In this document: one piece after another, positions 1 through 6,512 of the stretch
Position numbering within the stretch: the stretch's first letter is position 1
Layout of the letters: the number at the start of each line of letters is the position of its first letter
Made by a program: the position numbers and the translations under genes
The notes under the pieces: generated by a model
The model's database searches: none
What the model was told of the DNA's origin: nothing
What the model saw: the letters and a program-made list of their open reading frames with translations, nothing else
From: Reyranella sp.
GTDB lineage: Bacteria; Pseudomonadota; Alphaproteobacteria; Reyranellales; Reyranellaceae
Reading direction: 5' to 3'
Assembly (NCBI GenBank): GCA_016780605.1
Contig: JADHLS010000258.1
Location: forward strand, 1 to 7,167
Length of the DNA: 7,167 nt

Positions 1-649
1 GACCGAGATGAGCCCTCTCGGCACCCTCACCCGCTTCAACAGGGGCGAGCGCGACCTGCCCGACGCCGAGCGCTTCGCCATCACCGCCAAGCAGGGCCGG
101 CCGGTGTTCGGCTGCGAGATGAAGATCATCGACGATGCCGGCGAGGACCTGCCGCTGGACGGCAGCGTCTCGGGCAACATGGTGGTGCGCGGGCCGTGGA
201 TCGTGAAGGGCTACATGAAGGGTGACGGCAAGAGCCAGTTCCTCGAGGACGACTGGTTCCATACCGGCGACGTCTGCAAGATCGAGAGCGACGGCTCGGT
301 GGTGATCACCGACCGCTCCAAGGACGTGATCAAGTCGGGCGGCGAGTGGATCAGCTCGATCGACCTCGAGAACGCCGCCATGGGCTGCCCCGGCGTCGCC
401 GAGGCCGCCGTGATCGGCGTCCCCCATCCCAAGTGGGACGAGCGGCCGCTCCTGATCGTGGTCAAGCGGCCCGACGCCGACGTCACCAAGGGCGACGTGC
501 TGAAGTTCCTCGACGGCAAGATCGCCAAGTGGTGGATGCCCGACGACGTGCAGTTCATCGACGCCATCCCGCACGGCGCCACCGGCAAGATCCTGAAGAC
601 GGCGCTGCGCAAGCACTACGAAGGCTACAAGCTGCCGACGGCGTCGTGA
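1..649 (+). CDS. Acyl-CoA ligase (AMP-forming), C-terminal part only
   Basis: The gene runs in from the left edge (reading frame begins at base 2), so about 215 C-terminal residues are visible. It belongs to the ANL adenylate-forming superfamily, which activates a carboxylic acid with ATP to an acyl-adenylate and then an acyl-CoA in the cytoplasm. Seen in order: TEMSP right at the edge (the TE of the adenylation motif, here in the form typical of medium/long-chain AlkK-like ligases); VVRGPWIVKGY; the hinge region motif WFHTGD; DRSKDVIKSGGEWISS; and PHGATGKILK near the end, whose first lysine (codon 587-589) is the catalytic lysine of the mobile C-terminal domain. The family is usually about 540 residues, so roughly 60% is missing upstream. 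The TGA stop is followed after 2 bases by the dehydrogenase start, suggesting one transcript. Fatty acid is the likeliest substrate, but 3-methylthiopropionate ligases of the same subfamily look similar and cannot be excluded from this fragment. Confidence 0.93.
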   Translation, partial: TEMSPLGTLTRFNRGERDLPDAERFAITAKQGRPVFGCEMKIIDDAGEDLPLDGSVSGNMVVRGPWIVKGYMKGDGKSQFLEDDWFHTGDVCKIESDGSVVITDRSKDVIKSGGEWISSIDLENAAMGCPGVAEAAVIGVPHPKWDERPLLIVVKRPDADVTKGDVLKFLDGKIAKWWMPDDVQFIDAIPHGATGKILKTALRKHYEGYKLPTAS

Positions 650-651
650 GG

Positions 652-1620
652 ATGCCGCATATCGTCGTCGCCGATCCCATCCATCCGGACGGCATCGAGC
701 GCCTCAAGGCTGCGCCCGGCGTCACGCTCGATCATCCGGCGACGGCGAGCGGTGCGTCGCTGGCGGATCGGCTGAAGACGGCCGACGGCCTGATCGTGCG
801 CGGTACGCCGGTTGACGAGGCGCTGATCGCCCGGGCAGAGCGGCTTCGCGTCGTCTGCCGCCACGGCGTGGGCTACGACCTGGTCGACGTGCCCGCGCTC
901 ACGAAGCGCGGCATTGCGCTCATGATCACGCCCGAGGCCAACGCCGCCTCGGTCGCCGAGCACGCCCTGATGCTGATGCTGAGCCTCGCCCGCAACGTCG
1001 GGCCGGTCTCGGCGGCGGTGCGTCGCGGCGAATGGCGCGTGCGTCGCCAGTCCAGCACCTTCGAACTGGGCGGGCGCAAGGTGCTGGTGGTCGGCTTCGG
1101 CCGCATCGGCACCCGTGTCGCCCGGCTGTGCAGCGCCTTCGGCATGCAGGTCATGGTCCACGATCCCTACCTGCCCGCCGGCACGATCCGTGGCGCGGGA
1201 TACGAGGCGGTCGTCGATCGCGATGCCGGACTCGCCCAGGCCGACATCGTCACCCTGCACGTCCCGGCCAACGACTTAACGCGCGGCATGGTGAATGCCG
1301 CCTTCCTGACGCGCATGAAGCCCGGAGCCGTTCTCATCAACACCGCGCGCGGGACGCTGGTCGACGAGGCAGCCTTGGAAGCGGCGCTGCGCTCCGGTCA
1401 CCTCGGCGCCGCCGGTCTCGACGTGCTGCGCGTCGAGCCCATGGTGCAGGGCCTGTCCATGCTCGAGCTCGAGAACCTCGTCGTGACGCCGCACGTCGCC
1501 GCCAGCACGGCCGAGGGTCTGCGCCGCATGGCCTGGGACTCCGCCGGCAATGTGCTCGATTTCCTCGCCGGCCGCGTCGATCGCGACGCGGTCGTGAACG
1601 GTGAAGTCCTGAAGCCCTGA
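652..1620 (+). CDS. D-isomer-specific 2-hydroxyacid dehydrogenase
   Basis: A 322-residue NAD(P)-dependent dehydrogenase that interconverts a 2-hydroxyacid and a 2-oxoacid; length is normal for the family. The split substrate-binding domain covers about residues 1-98 and the C-terminal end, and the Rossmann domain about 99-285. Visible features: VGFGRIG (147-153) as dinucleotide-binding loop, Asp171 at the end of the second strand (favours NAD over NADP), and the full catalytic triad Arg233 (in INTARG), Glu262 (in RVEP) and His281 (in TPHVAAST). The nearest family flavour is phosphoglycerate/hydroxypyruvate dehydrogenase-like, without the ACT domain of serine-pathway SerA; the substrate cannot be read from the sequence. 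I chose ATG 652 because the protein then starts straight in the first beta strand (MPHIVVAD). A GTG at 646, overlapping the ligase stop as GTGA, is an alternative adding two residues. The frame stays open far upstream inside the ligase gene, which is a shadow. It ends one base before the convergent transporter gene. Confidence 0.93.
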   Translation: MPHIVVADPIHPDGIERLKAAPGVTLDHPATASGASLADRLKTADGLIVRGTPVDEALIARAERLRVVCRHGVGYDLVDVPALTKRGIALMITPEANAASVAEHALMLMLSLARNVGPVSAAVRRGEWRVRRQSSTFELGGRKVLVVGFGRIGTRVARLCSAFGMQVMVHDPYLPAGTIRGAGYEAVVDRDAGLAQADIVTLHVPANDLTRGMVNAAFLTRMKPGAVLINTARGTLVDEAALEAALRSGHLGAAGLDVLRVEPMVQGLSMLELENLVVTPHVAASTAEGLRRMAWDSAGNVLDFLAGRVDRDAVVNGEVLKP

Positions 1621-1621
1621 C

Positions 1622-2257
1622 CTACTCGGCCGGCGCCGCGCGCCGCGTGTGCGCCAGCTCCTGCAGAGCGTGGCGCGTCACCTGGAAGGCGCCGACCAGG
1701 GCCAGGCCCGACATGATCGCGGCCACGAGGTAATCCGGCCAGCCGCTTCCCGAGCCGAACACGCCGGCGGCGGCCGCCAGCACCGCAAGGTTGCCAATGG
1801 CGTCGTTGCGCGTGCAGATCCACACCGACCGCATGTTGCTGTCGCCCTCGCGCCAGCGATAGAGCAGCGCCGCCACGCCGAGATTGGCGGCCAGCGCCAG
1901 CGCGCCGACCACGCCTATCACCGGCGCCGCGGGCACCGTGCCGGCCAGGGCGTGCTGGATGGTGGTGCCGGCGACCCAAAGGCCGAACGCGCCCATGCTG
2001 GCCGCCTTGACCAGCGCGGCGCGGGCGCGCCACTGGAGAGCCATGCCGAGCACGAACAGGGCGAGGCCGTAGTTCGCCGCGTCGCCCAGAAAGTCGAGAG
2101 AGTCGGCCAGTAGCGAGGCCGATTGCGCCGACAGGCCAGCGCCGATCTCGACGGCGAACATGGCGAGATTGACCGCGAGCGCCACCCACAGGACGCGGCG
2201 ATAGGCCGGCGAGTTCGAACCGTGCCCGTGATCATGACCGCAGCAATGCGCACTCAT
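1622..2257 (-). CDS. Short cation diffusion facilitator-type metal transporter
   Basis: A 211-residue inner-membrane protein of the cation diffusion facilitator (CDF) type, which exports divalent metals such as Zn, Co or Ni in exchange for protons. The N-terminus (residues 4-12: H, C, C, H, H, H among them) is rich in metal ligands. Six hydrophobic helices lie at about 22-42, 47-74, 82-105, 110-133, 145-167 and 173-194. Helix 2 carries LLADSLDFLGDAAN, giving a D55-x3-D59 metal pair; helix 5 carries CTRNDAIGN, where D152 fits the CDF aspartate but the usual histidine four residues before it is Cys148. The protein stops about 15 residues after helix 6, so the roughly 90-residue cytoplasmic domain of classical CDF proteins is absent. 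It lies 18 bases downstream of the ArsR-family gene, with a GGCGGAG ribosome site 7 bases from the ATG, so it is the second gene of a metal-induced operon. The metal is not determinable here; Zn or Co is most likely from the regulator type. Confidence 0.88.
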   Translation of the reverse strand: MSAHCCGHDHGHGSNSPAYRRVLWVALAVNLAMFAVEIGAGLSAQSASLLADSLDFLGDAANYGLALFVLGMALQWRARAALVKAASMGAFGLWVAGTTIQHALAGTVPAAPVIGVVGALALAANLGVAALLYRWREGDSNMRSVWICTRNDAIGNLAVLAAAAGVFGSGSGWPDYLVAAIMSGLALVGAFQVTRHALQELAHTRRAAPAE

Positions 2258-2275
2258 CTCAATGCTCCGCCCTCA

Positions 2276-2584
2276 TCAGTGTTCGGCAACGTGAGTGACC
2301 ATGTCCTCGACCATGCGCCGGACATGGGCATCGTCGGCCTCGTAGTAGATCTGCTTGCCCTGCCGCTCGCCCCGCACCAATCGTGCACCCCTCAACAAAC
2401 GCAGGTGGTGACTGACCAGTGACACCGAAAGATCGAGCCGCTCGGCGATATCGGAAACCGCAAGCGGCGTGCGTAAACACGACACCACGATCCTGAGCCG
2501 CGTCGGATCGCCCAGCAGACGAAACAGATCGGCCAGCGCCGTGGCATGGTCGTCGGAGAGGACGGTCTTCTTAGTCTTGGACAT
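2276..2584 (-). CDS. ArsR/SmtB-family metal-responsive repressor
   Basis: A 102-residue winged-helix dimeric repressor that leaves its operator when metal binds. Seen: DLFRLLGDPTRLRIV (19-33), the family's helix-1/2 signature; the recognition helix SVSLVSHHLRLL (53-64); the wing GERQGKQIYYE (72-82); and in the last helix D85-x-H87-x10-H98-x2-E101, followed by H102. This spacing matches the alpha-5 interface site that senses Zn(II) and Co(II) in SmtB, CzrA and relatives (established for the family). The alpha-3 arsenic/cadmium motif with paired cysteines is absent; the equivalent stretch reads LAVSDI, and the only cysteine is Cys36. First gene of an operon with the downstream transporter; it very likely represses both genes. 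The ATG at 2584 is the only plausible start: an in-frame TGA sits five codons upstream and the next Met is residue 91. No Shine-Dalgarno sequence precedes it because the operator occupies that space. Confidence 0.94.
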   Translation of the reverse strand: MSKTKKTVLSDDHATALADLFRLLGDPTRLRIVVSCLRTPLAVSDIAERLDLSVSLVSHHLRLLRGARLVRGERQGKQIYYEADDAHVRRMVEDMVTHVAEH

Positions 2585-2600
2585 TTGAACAACTGTTCAA
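2585..2600. promoter_or_regulatory. ArsR/SmtB-type operator (inverted repeat)
   Basis: TTGAACAACTGTTCAA: two perfect 7-base arms, TTGAACA and TGTTCAA, around a 2-base centre. The TGAACA core with a 2-base gap is the known half-site arrangement of SmtB/CzrA-class operators (the 12-2-12 pattern). It touches the repressor's ATG and covers the region between the -10 box and the first codon, so a bound repressor would block polymerase or its start site. Assignment to the adjacent repressor is inference, but position and sequence agree well. Confidence 0.85.
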
Positions 2601-2627
2601 GTGTACGCTCCCGGACGGCCCTGTCAA
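2600..2627 (-). promoter_or_regulatory. Sigma-70-type promoter of the arsR-transporter operon
   Basis: Read on the minus strand: a perfect -35 box TTGACA (2622-2627), a 16-base spacer, and a -10 box TACACT (2600-2605; four of six consensus bases). The -10 box overlaps the operator by one base and the predicted transcription start falls inside the operator, about 8-10 bases before the start codon. This is the usual geometry of an autorepressed metal-sensor promoter, except for the very short leader. Confidence 0.72.
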
Positions 2628-2645
2628 CCGATGAAGATGCAGCGT

Positions 2646-2651
2646 TATAAT
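2646..2651 (+). promoter_or_regulatory. Candidate -10 box for the dioxygenase gene
   Basis: A perfect TATAAT in otherwise GC-rich DNA, 60 bases upstream of the dioxygenase ATG, giving a leader of about 53 bases. At 16-18 bases upstream there is no good -35 (GTCAAC or TGTCAA), so it would need an activator or another element. The stretch from 2585 to 2711 otherwise holds only the operator and the opposite promoter. Confidence 0.4.
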
Positions 2652-2711
2652 GTTCGCAGGGCGGCTTGCCGAGCCTCGCCCGACGCGGCGGTTGGCGCTA
2701 AAATCGGTGCC

Positions 2712-3602
2712 ATGACCGTCACCATCAAACCCATCGATCCCATCAACCGCGCCTTCTTCGCGGGCGAAGTGTCCGGCCTCGACCTCACCAGGCCGCTGTC
2801 GAAGGAAGAGGTCGCCGCGGTGCATGCCGGCATGGATCAGTACGGCGTGCTGGTGTTCCACGACCAGAAGATCGACGACGAGCAGCAGCTCGTCTTCAGC
2901 CGCAGCCTGGGGCCGCTCGAGCAGGCCACCGGCGACATCGCGGCACCCCAGGACCGGCGCATGAGCATGGACCTGAACGACATCTCCAACCTCGACAAGA
3001 ACAACAAGATCCTGGCCCGCGACGACCGGCGTCGTCTGTTCGGGCTGGGCAACCAGCTGTGGCACTCCGACAGCTCGTTCAAGGAAGTGCCGGCCAAGTA
3101 TTCGCTGCTCTCGGCGCGCCACATCCCGCCGACCGGCGGCAACACCGAGTTCGCCGACATGCGCGCGGCCTACGATGCGCTCGACGAGGCGACCAAGCGC
3201 GAAGTGCACGACCTGATCTGCCTGCACAGCCAGATCTTCTCCCGCGGCATCCTCGGTTTCACTGACTTCACCGACGAGGAGCGCGTGAAATGGGCGCCGG
3301 TGCGGCAACGCCTGGTGCGCCGCCATCCCACGACCGGCCGGCTGTCGCTCTATCTCGCGAGCCACGCCGGCGGCATCGAGGGCTGGCCGGTGCCCGAGGC
3401 GCGCGCCTTCCTGCGCGACCTCACCGAGCATGCGACGCAACGCAAATTCGTCTACGCCCACGTCTGGCGGCCGCACGATCTCGTCATGTGGGACAATCGC
3501 GTGACCATGCATCGCGCCCGGCGCTACGACCATACCGAGGTGCGTGACATGCGCCGCACCACGCTCACCAACGAGGTATCGAGCCTGGAGCAGGCGCCAT
3601 AG
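2712..3602 (+). CDS. TauD/TfdA-family Fe(II)/2-oxoglutarate dioxygenase
   Basis: A 296-residue cytoplasmic oxygenase that couples 2-oxoglutarate decarboxylation to hydroxylation, and often cleavage, of a small acidic substrate. The iron triad is intact: H118-x-D120 in LWHSDSSF and H267 in TMHRARRYD. T145 (in GGNTEFAD), R278 and R282 sit at the same spacings from the histidines as TauD Thr126, Arg266 and Arg270, the residues known there to hold 2-oxoglutarate and the substrate's acid group. The stretches YSLLSAR, IPPTGGNTEFADMRAAYDAL, SRGILGFTDFTDEER and VMWDNRVTMHRARRYD resemble TfdA (2,4-dichlorophenoxyacetate dioxygenase) more than taurine dioxygenase, and length fits TfdA. TfdA-like genes are common in soil proteobacteria and many do not act on herbicides, so the substrate is open. 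I chose ATG 2712 because it aligns with the family start; the frame is open back to a GTG at 2601, but that would place the TATAAT box inside the coding region. No clear ribosome site is seen. Confidence 0.92.
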   Translation: MTVTIKPIDPINRAFFAGEVSGLDLTRPLSKEEVAAVHAGMDQYGVLVFHDQKIDDEQQLVFSRSLGPLEQATGDIAAPQDRRMSMDLNDISNLDKNNKILARDDRRRLFGLGNQLWHSDSSFKEVPAKYSLLSARHIPPTGGNTEFADMRAAYDALDEATKREVHDLICLHSQIFSRGILGFTDFTDEERVKWAPVRQRLVRRHPTTGRLSLYLASHAGGIEGWPVPEARAFLRDLTEHATQRKFVYAHVWRPHDLVMWDNRVTMHRARRYDHTEVRDMRRTTLTNEVSSLEQAP

Positions 3603-3611
3603 GATCCGCCC

Positions 3612-6512
3612 TTAGTCGGCGTCGATCACGTAGACGTCGACTCGCCGACGATTGGCCTCACACTTCAATTGGGGGTGATCTGGGTTGCCCGCGCCGACCC
3701 CCAGTACATGGCTTATGGCTTCGAACGGCAGCTCGGGCTTGGCGCCGACGGCGTTCTGCGAAGTGCCTTCCGCCTTCTTCAACGCTTTCGATACTAGTCC
3801 GGAAACACTCCGGGCCCGTTCTTCTCCCAACCGCTTGTTGTAGAGCTGTTCGCCCATGAGGTCGGCCCAACCCACGAACACTACGTTCTTGTTCTTACCC
3901 ATCGTTTGGATTCGCCCGGCGATATCCTTCAGAGCCGTCTCGTTGCTATCCGCGTCGACGCGATCGCCAACGTCACACTTTGGCGGTGGGCCCTTGAAGC
4001 AATGGTCAGCATCGTCCACCTTCGAGCAATCAAAGTTGAACTTGACGCTGCCGATGTGCTGGGCGGGCTGCGGTGGATCCGACCGCCCGGGCAATACGAT
4101 ATATATGGCCGGCGGCTCTACCCTTATTTCCGGCGGCGGTGCCCGGATTTCCACCGGCGGCAGGACGACCGAACCCGTATTGACTTCGACGGTCGTCACG
4201 TTGGGGACGGTTACGGTGACCGGCGGAGGCGACCCGGGCGGCGGAGGCGCTACGGCGACCAGCGGAGGCGGAGGTGGCACGACGACCGGTATCGAGTCCT
4301 TGGGCTTGTTGATGGTCGACCTGCAGATCGCCTCGATCGCAGCTTGGGCCCGCGAGGATGCCTGTTCGTATTGGTCGATGAAGCGGTTGATGCAGCCCTT
4401 GGCTGGAGCGACCGCGGGATTGGCACCGCTGCTGGCGGCCTTTCCGACCCGCACCACGAGGTCGGGCTTGATGAATACCGACCCCGGCTTCGCGCAGTCT
4501 TCGACCAGGTAGGTGTCGACCAGTGTCGTCGGATCGATAAGCCGGTTCTCTGGCCACGATCGATTGCAGCGCTCCCAGGAAACATCGACCAGGTCCTGCA
4601 AATTGCGAGTCGTGATGCCGTCGTCCTTGGCCAGCGGGCGCGTCGATTTCACGACCAGCCGATAGTCGGTGATGCCGCGATCGACCAGCACCGCATGGGC
4701 AGCGACCGGCAACAGCGCAAGTCCCACGACGATGCCGGCGGACCAGACGGCCCCTTGAACCGGGCGGACGGGCTCCGCCCAGTCGAAAGACAACGGCCGG
4801 GTGCGCGCCGGCAGGGCGGCGGCGGCCTTCAGCCGCTTCCTGTTCTCCTTTATGCAGAGAAGGAAGGCATGATTGGCGACGGGGTAGATGAACACCGTCA
4901 CGGCAACGTACATCGCAAGCACCAGCCCGCCCCAAGCCACAATTACCGAGATGATCGCCCAGTCGGCTTCGGAAGTCCGCATGACGCCAAGGGCAAGCGT
5001 TGCCGCAAGCAGGCCGATGACGATGATGACGGAAGCCAACGTCGTATAGGTCACGATCTTGGAGCGCGCCGCACGCAGGAGCTCCAGCTCGTCGGCGTCT
5101 TTCTGCAGACGATCGAGACGCTCCTTGAGGGCGGCCTTGGCGCGCTCCTTGGCCTTCTCGGCTTGACCGACCGACGGCCATTGCCGGGTACGCAGAAGCG
5201 GGTCTCTCGCTTCCGGTACTTCCTTAACGGCCTCGCGAAGCTTCTTCAGAGCTTTCGCATCCCGGCTGGCCTGGTTGATCAACTCGGACGATCCGAACTC
5301 CTTGCCGTTCGCCCAGTCGTATCGCTCGAGCGGCCGCCAATAGCGCCAGCGGCCGAGTGTGGTGGAATCAAGATTGAAGGCCAGTGAGTTGGCATGGACA
5401 CGATGGGCATCGTCGACGCCGAAAGTCTGGCCAAGACGCCATGCAAGATCGCGGGAAACCACATCGAGCTCGTCGACAAGGGCACCCACCGCGGGCAAGG
5501 ACTTAAACGAAATCGCACCGTTGCGGATCTGTTCCCCGATGACCGCCAACGCACGGCACACCGCCTTCTGGAAGTCCTCGACATTGTCGACTAGCGCCTG
5601 ATGCTTGCCGACGAAGCGCGGGCTGAGACCATCAAGCAGATCCTCCACGACGCGCTGCATGGCCTTGGCGTCGGGCGTTGCCGCGGTCTTCTTGTGCTCC
5701 TTGTCGTGATCCTTTGACGATGCCTTGCCGCTTTCCCCCTCATCCGCTGCCCCGTCATCGCCGGCGACGACGGGCGGGTAGTCCCCCTCGGCAAGCTCGT
5801 TGGCGACTTCGATGATATGGTCGGCTTCCGTGCGGCACCCTTCGACGAACACGGCAAGGTTGCTACTCAAGGTCGTCACCGCGTCCAGCTTCTGCGGATC
5901 CCCCTCGAAGCTCTCCGGCACGATCGGGCGGCCCAGGCTCTGCAGGAGGAACTGGTGGATCGGTCCCGGCTGCTTTCCCGGTACCACCGGCTTCGCCCAC
6001 TTCATCTGGTAGCGAAGCGCCTCGAACGCCCGGACGACGCCGGCGCGATCGACGGTCGGTAGCTCCTGATTTGGCTCCCGTGGAAGGGGAATGACCTTCC
6101 AGATCGCCAGCAATACCCGATGGCCTCCAAACAAAAGGCTCCCCGCGCCGCCTGCAATGGCGACGATGGCAATCACCACGGCGGCGGAGAAAACCGTGCC
6201 CGACTGAAAGCCGGCCCATATCCATAGGGCTTCGAGCCCGCCGCCGCGGGGCGCTAGAATGCCGCCCAGTACCATCACGAACAGCACGAGGAACAGGATC
6301 GATGGGACGAGGGCCGACCCGACGACGTCGAAATCCCGACGCCGGTTTACCCATTGTTGAGCGCTCCGGCCGATCGGAACGAGAAGGGCGATCAGCCAGA
6401 CGCCCGTCACGCTCAGGAGCTTGCCCACCTCGGAAGCGATGCCCGCCATAGATCCCCCCAATCCAACTTCGGTTGCATTCGCAGATATGGATTCGCTCAT
6501 ATCGTGCGGCAT
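3612..6512 (-). CDS. Large envelope protein: six TM helices, SAF-like and OmpA-like domains
   Basis: 966 residues; not a family I can name. Predicted helices: about 32-48, 66-86, 106-128, 488-510, 518-543 and 587-609. The loops at 49-65 (QQWVNRRRD) and 544-586 (KENRKRLK) are positively charged, which by the positive-inside rule puts them, and the 359-residue segment 129-487, in the cytoplasm and residues 610-966 in the periplasm. The cytoplasmic segment has an acidic/lysine-rich linker (251-280) and a coiled-coil-like charged helix (450-483). The periplasmic part has a SAF-like domain (617-690, VVKSTRPLAKDDGITTRNL), a proline-rich stalk (741-818), and an OmpA-like domain (820-963). In the latter, GWAD, YNKRL, EERARSV and NRRRV fit the family, and D884 and R899 match the diaminopimelate-binding Asp/Arg pair of Acinetobacter OmpA in spacing. 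Eight cysteines all lie in the periplasmic part. Start uncertain: ATG 6512 (longest), ATG 6500, or ATG 6449 (residue 22), which alone has a G-rich ribosome site (GGGGGGA). Codons look less GC-biased near the 5' end (ATA, TCT, GGA, GTA) than in the neighbours. Likely role: anchoring a cytoplasmic assembly to peptidoglycan; this is inference. Confidence 0.85.
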   Translation of the reverse strand: MPHDMSESISANATEVGLGGSMAGIASEVGKLLSVTGVWLIALLVPIGRSAQQWVNRRRDFDVVGSALVPSILFLVLFVMVLGGILAPRGGGLEALWIWAGFQSGTVFSAAVVIAIVAIAGGAGSLLFGGHRVLLAIWKVIPLPREPNQELPTVDRAGVVRAFEALRYQMKWAKPVVPGKQPGPIHQFLLQSLGRPIVPESFEGDPQKLDAVTTLSSNLAVFVEGCRTEADHIIEVANELAEGDYPPVVAGDDGAADEGESGKASSKDHDKEHKKTAATPDAKAMQRVVEDLLDGLSPRFVGKHQALVDNVEDFQKAVCRALAVIGEQIRNGAISFKSLPAVGALVDELDVVSRDLAWRLGQTFGVDDAHRVHANSLAFNLDSTTLGRWRYWRPLERYDWANGKEFGSSELINQASRDAKALKKLREAVKEVPEARDPLLRTRQWPSVGQAEKAKERAKAALKERLDRLQKDADELELLRAARSKIVTYTTLASVIIVIGLLAATLALGVMRTSEADWAIISVIVAWGGLVLAMYVAVTVFIYPVANHAFLLCIKENRKRLKAAAALPARTRPLSFDWAEPVRPVQGAVWSAGIVVGLALLPVAAHAVLVDRGITDYRLVVKSTRPLAKDDGITTRNLQDLVDVSWERCNRSWPENRLIDPTTLVDTYLVEDCAKPGSVFIKPDLVVRVGKAASSGANPAVAPAKGCINRFIDQYEQASSRAQAAIEAICRSTINKPKDSIPVVVPPPPPLVAVAPPPPGSPPPVTVTVPNVTTVEVNTGSVVLPPVEIRAPPPEIRVEPPAIYIVLPGRSDPPQPAQHIGSVKFNFDCSKVDDADHCFKGPPPKCDVGDRVDADSNETALKDIAGRIQTMGKNKNVVFVGWADLMGEQLYNKRLGEERARSVSGLVSKALKKAEGTSQNAVGAKPELPFEAISHVLGVGAGNPDHPQLKCEANRRRVDVYVIDAD
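4059..4292 (-). repeat. Proline-rich low-complexity tract inside the envelope gene
   Basis: Codes for residues 741-818 of the envelope protein. Runs of four or five prolines (PPPPP, PPPPG, SPPP) give way to short repeated units of the form PP-x-E-I-R (PPVEIR, PPPEIR, EPPAIY). On the plus strand this shows as repeated GGCGGAGG-like words around 4220-4280. Such stretches commonly act as extended spacers between a membrane anchor and a peptidoglycan-binding domain, as in TonB; that role is inferred here. Confidence 0.75.

Noticed and set aside
346..651. Upstream extension of the dehydrogenase frame inside the ligase gene
   Set aside because: It codes for an Arg-rich shadow of the ligase, and the dehydrogenase fold begins cleanly at ATG 652.
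1630..1650. GGCGC-CGC-GCGCC stem between the convergent dehydrogenase and transporter genes
   Set aside because: It lies in the transporter's Ala/Arg-rich C-terminal codons and lacks a T-run; such short GC palindromes are expected by chance here.
2571..3533. A 320-codon open frame on the minus strand, antisense to the dioxygenase
   Set aside because: The plus-strand frame carries the full iron and 2-oxoglutarate site; the minus-strand product is low-complexity and would run through the arsR operator and promoter.
3615..3649. Hairpin GTCGGCG...CGCCGAC at the convergent ends of the dioxygenase and envelope genes, as a terminator
   Set aside because: The arms are 7 bases with a 21-base loop, lie inside the envelope gene's last codons, and no T-run follows on either strand. 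Not supportable as an intrinsic terminator.
3906..5387. A 493-codon open frame on the plus strand, antisense to the envelope gene
   Set aside because: Its protein is Arg/Gly/Asp-rich with no recognisable domain, while the opposite frame shows clear TM helices and an OmpA-like domain. Long antisense frames are common in high-GC DNA.
3612..6512. Envelope protein as a fused MotAB/ZorAB-like ion-driven motor or Zorya-type defence protein
   Set aside because: The helix leading into the periplasmic part (587-609) has no acidic residue, which MotB/ZorB-type stators need for ion flow, the other helices do not resemble MotA, and no Zorya partner genes are present.
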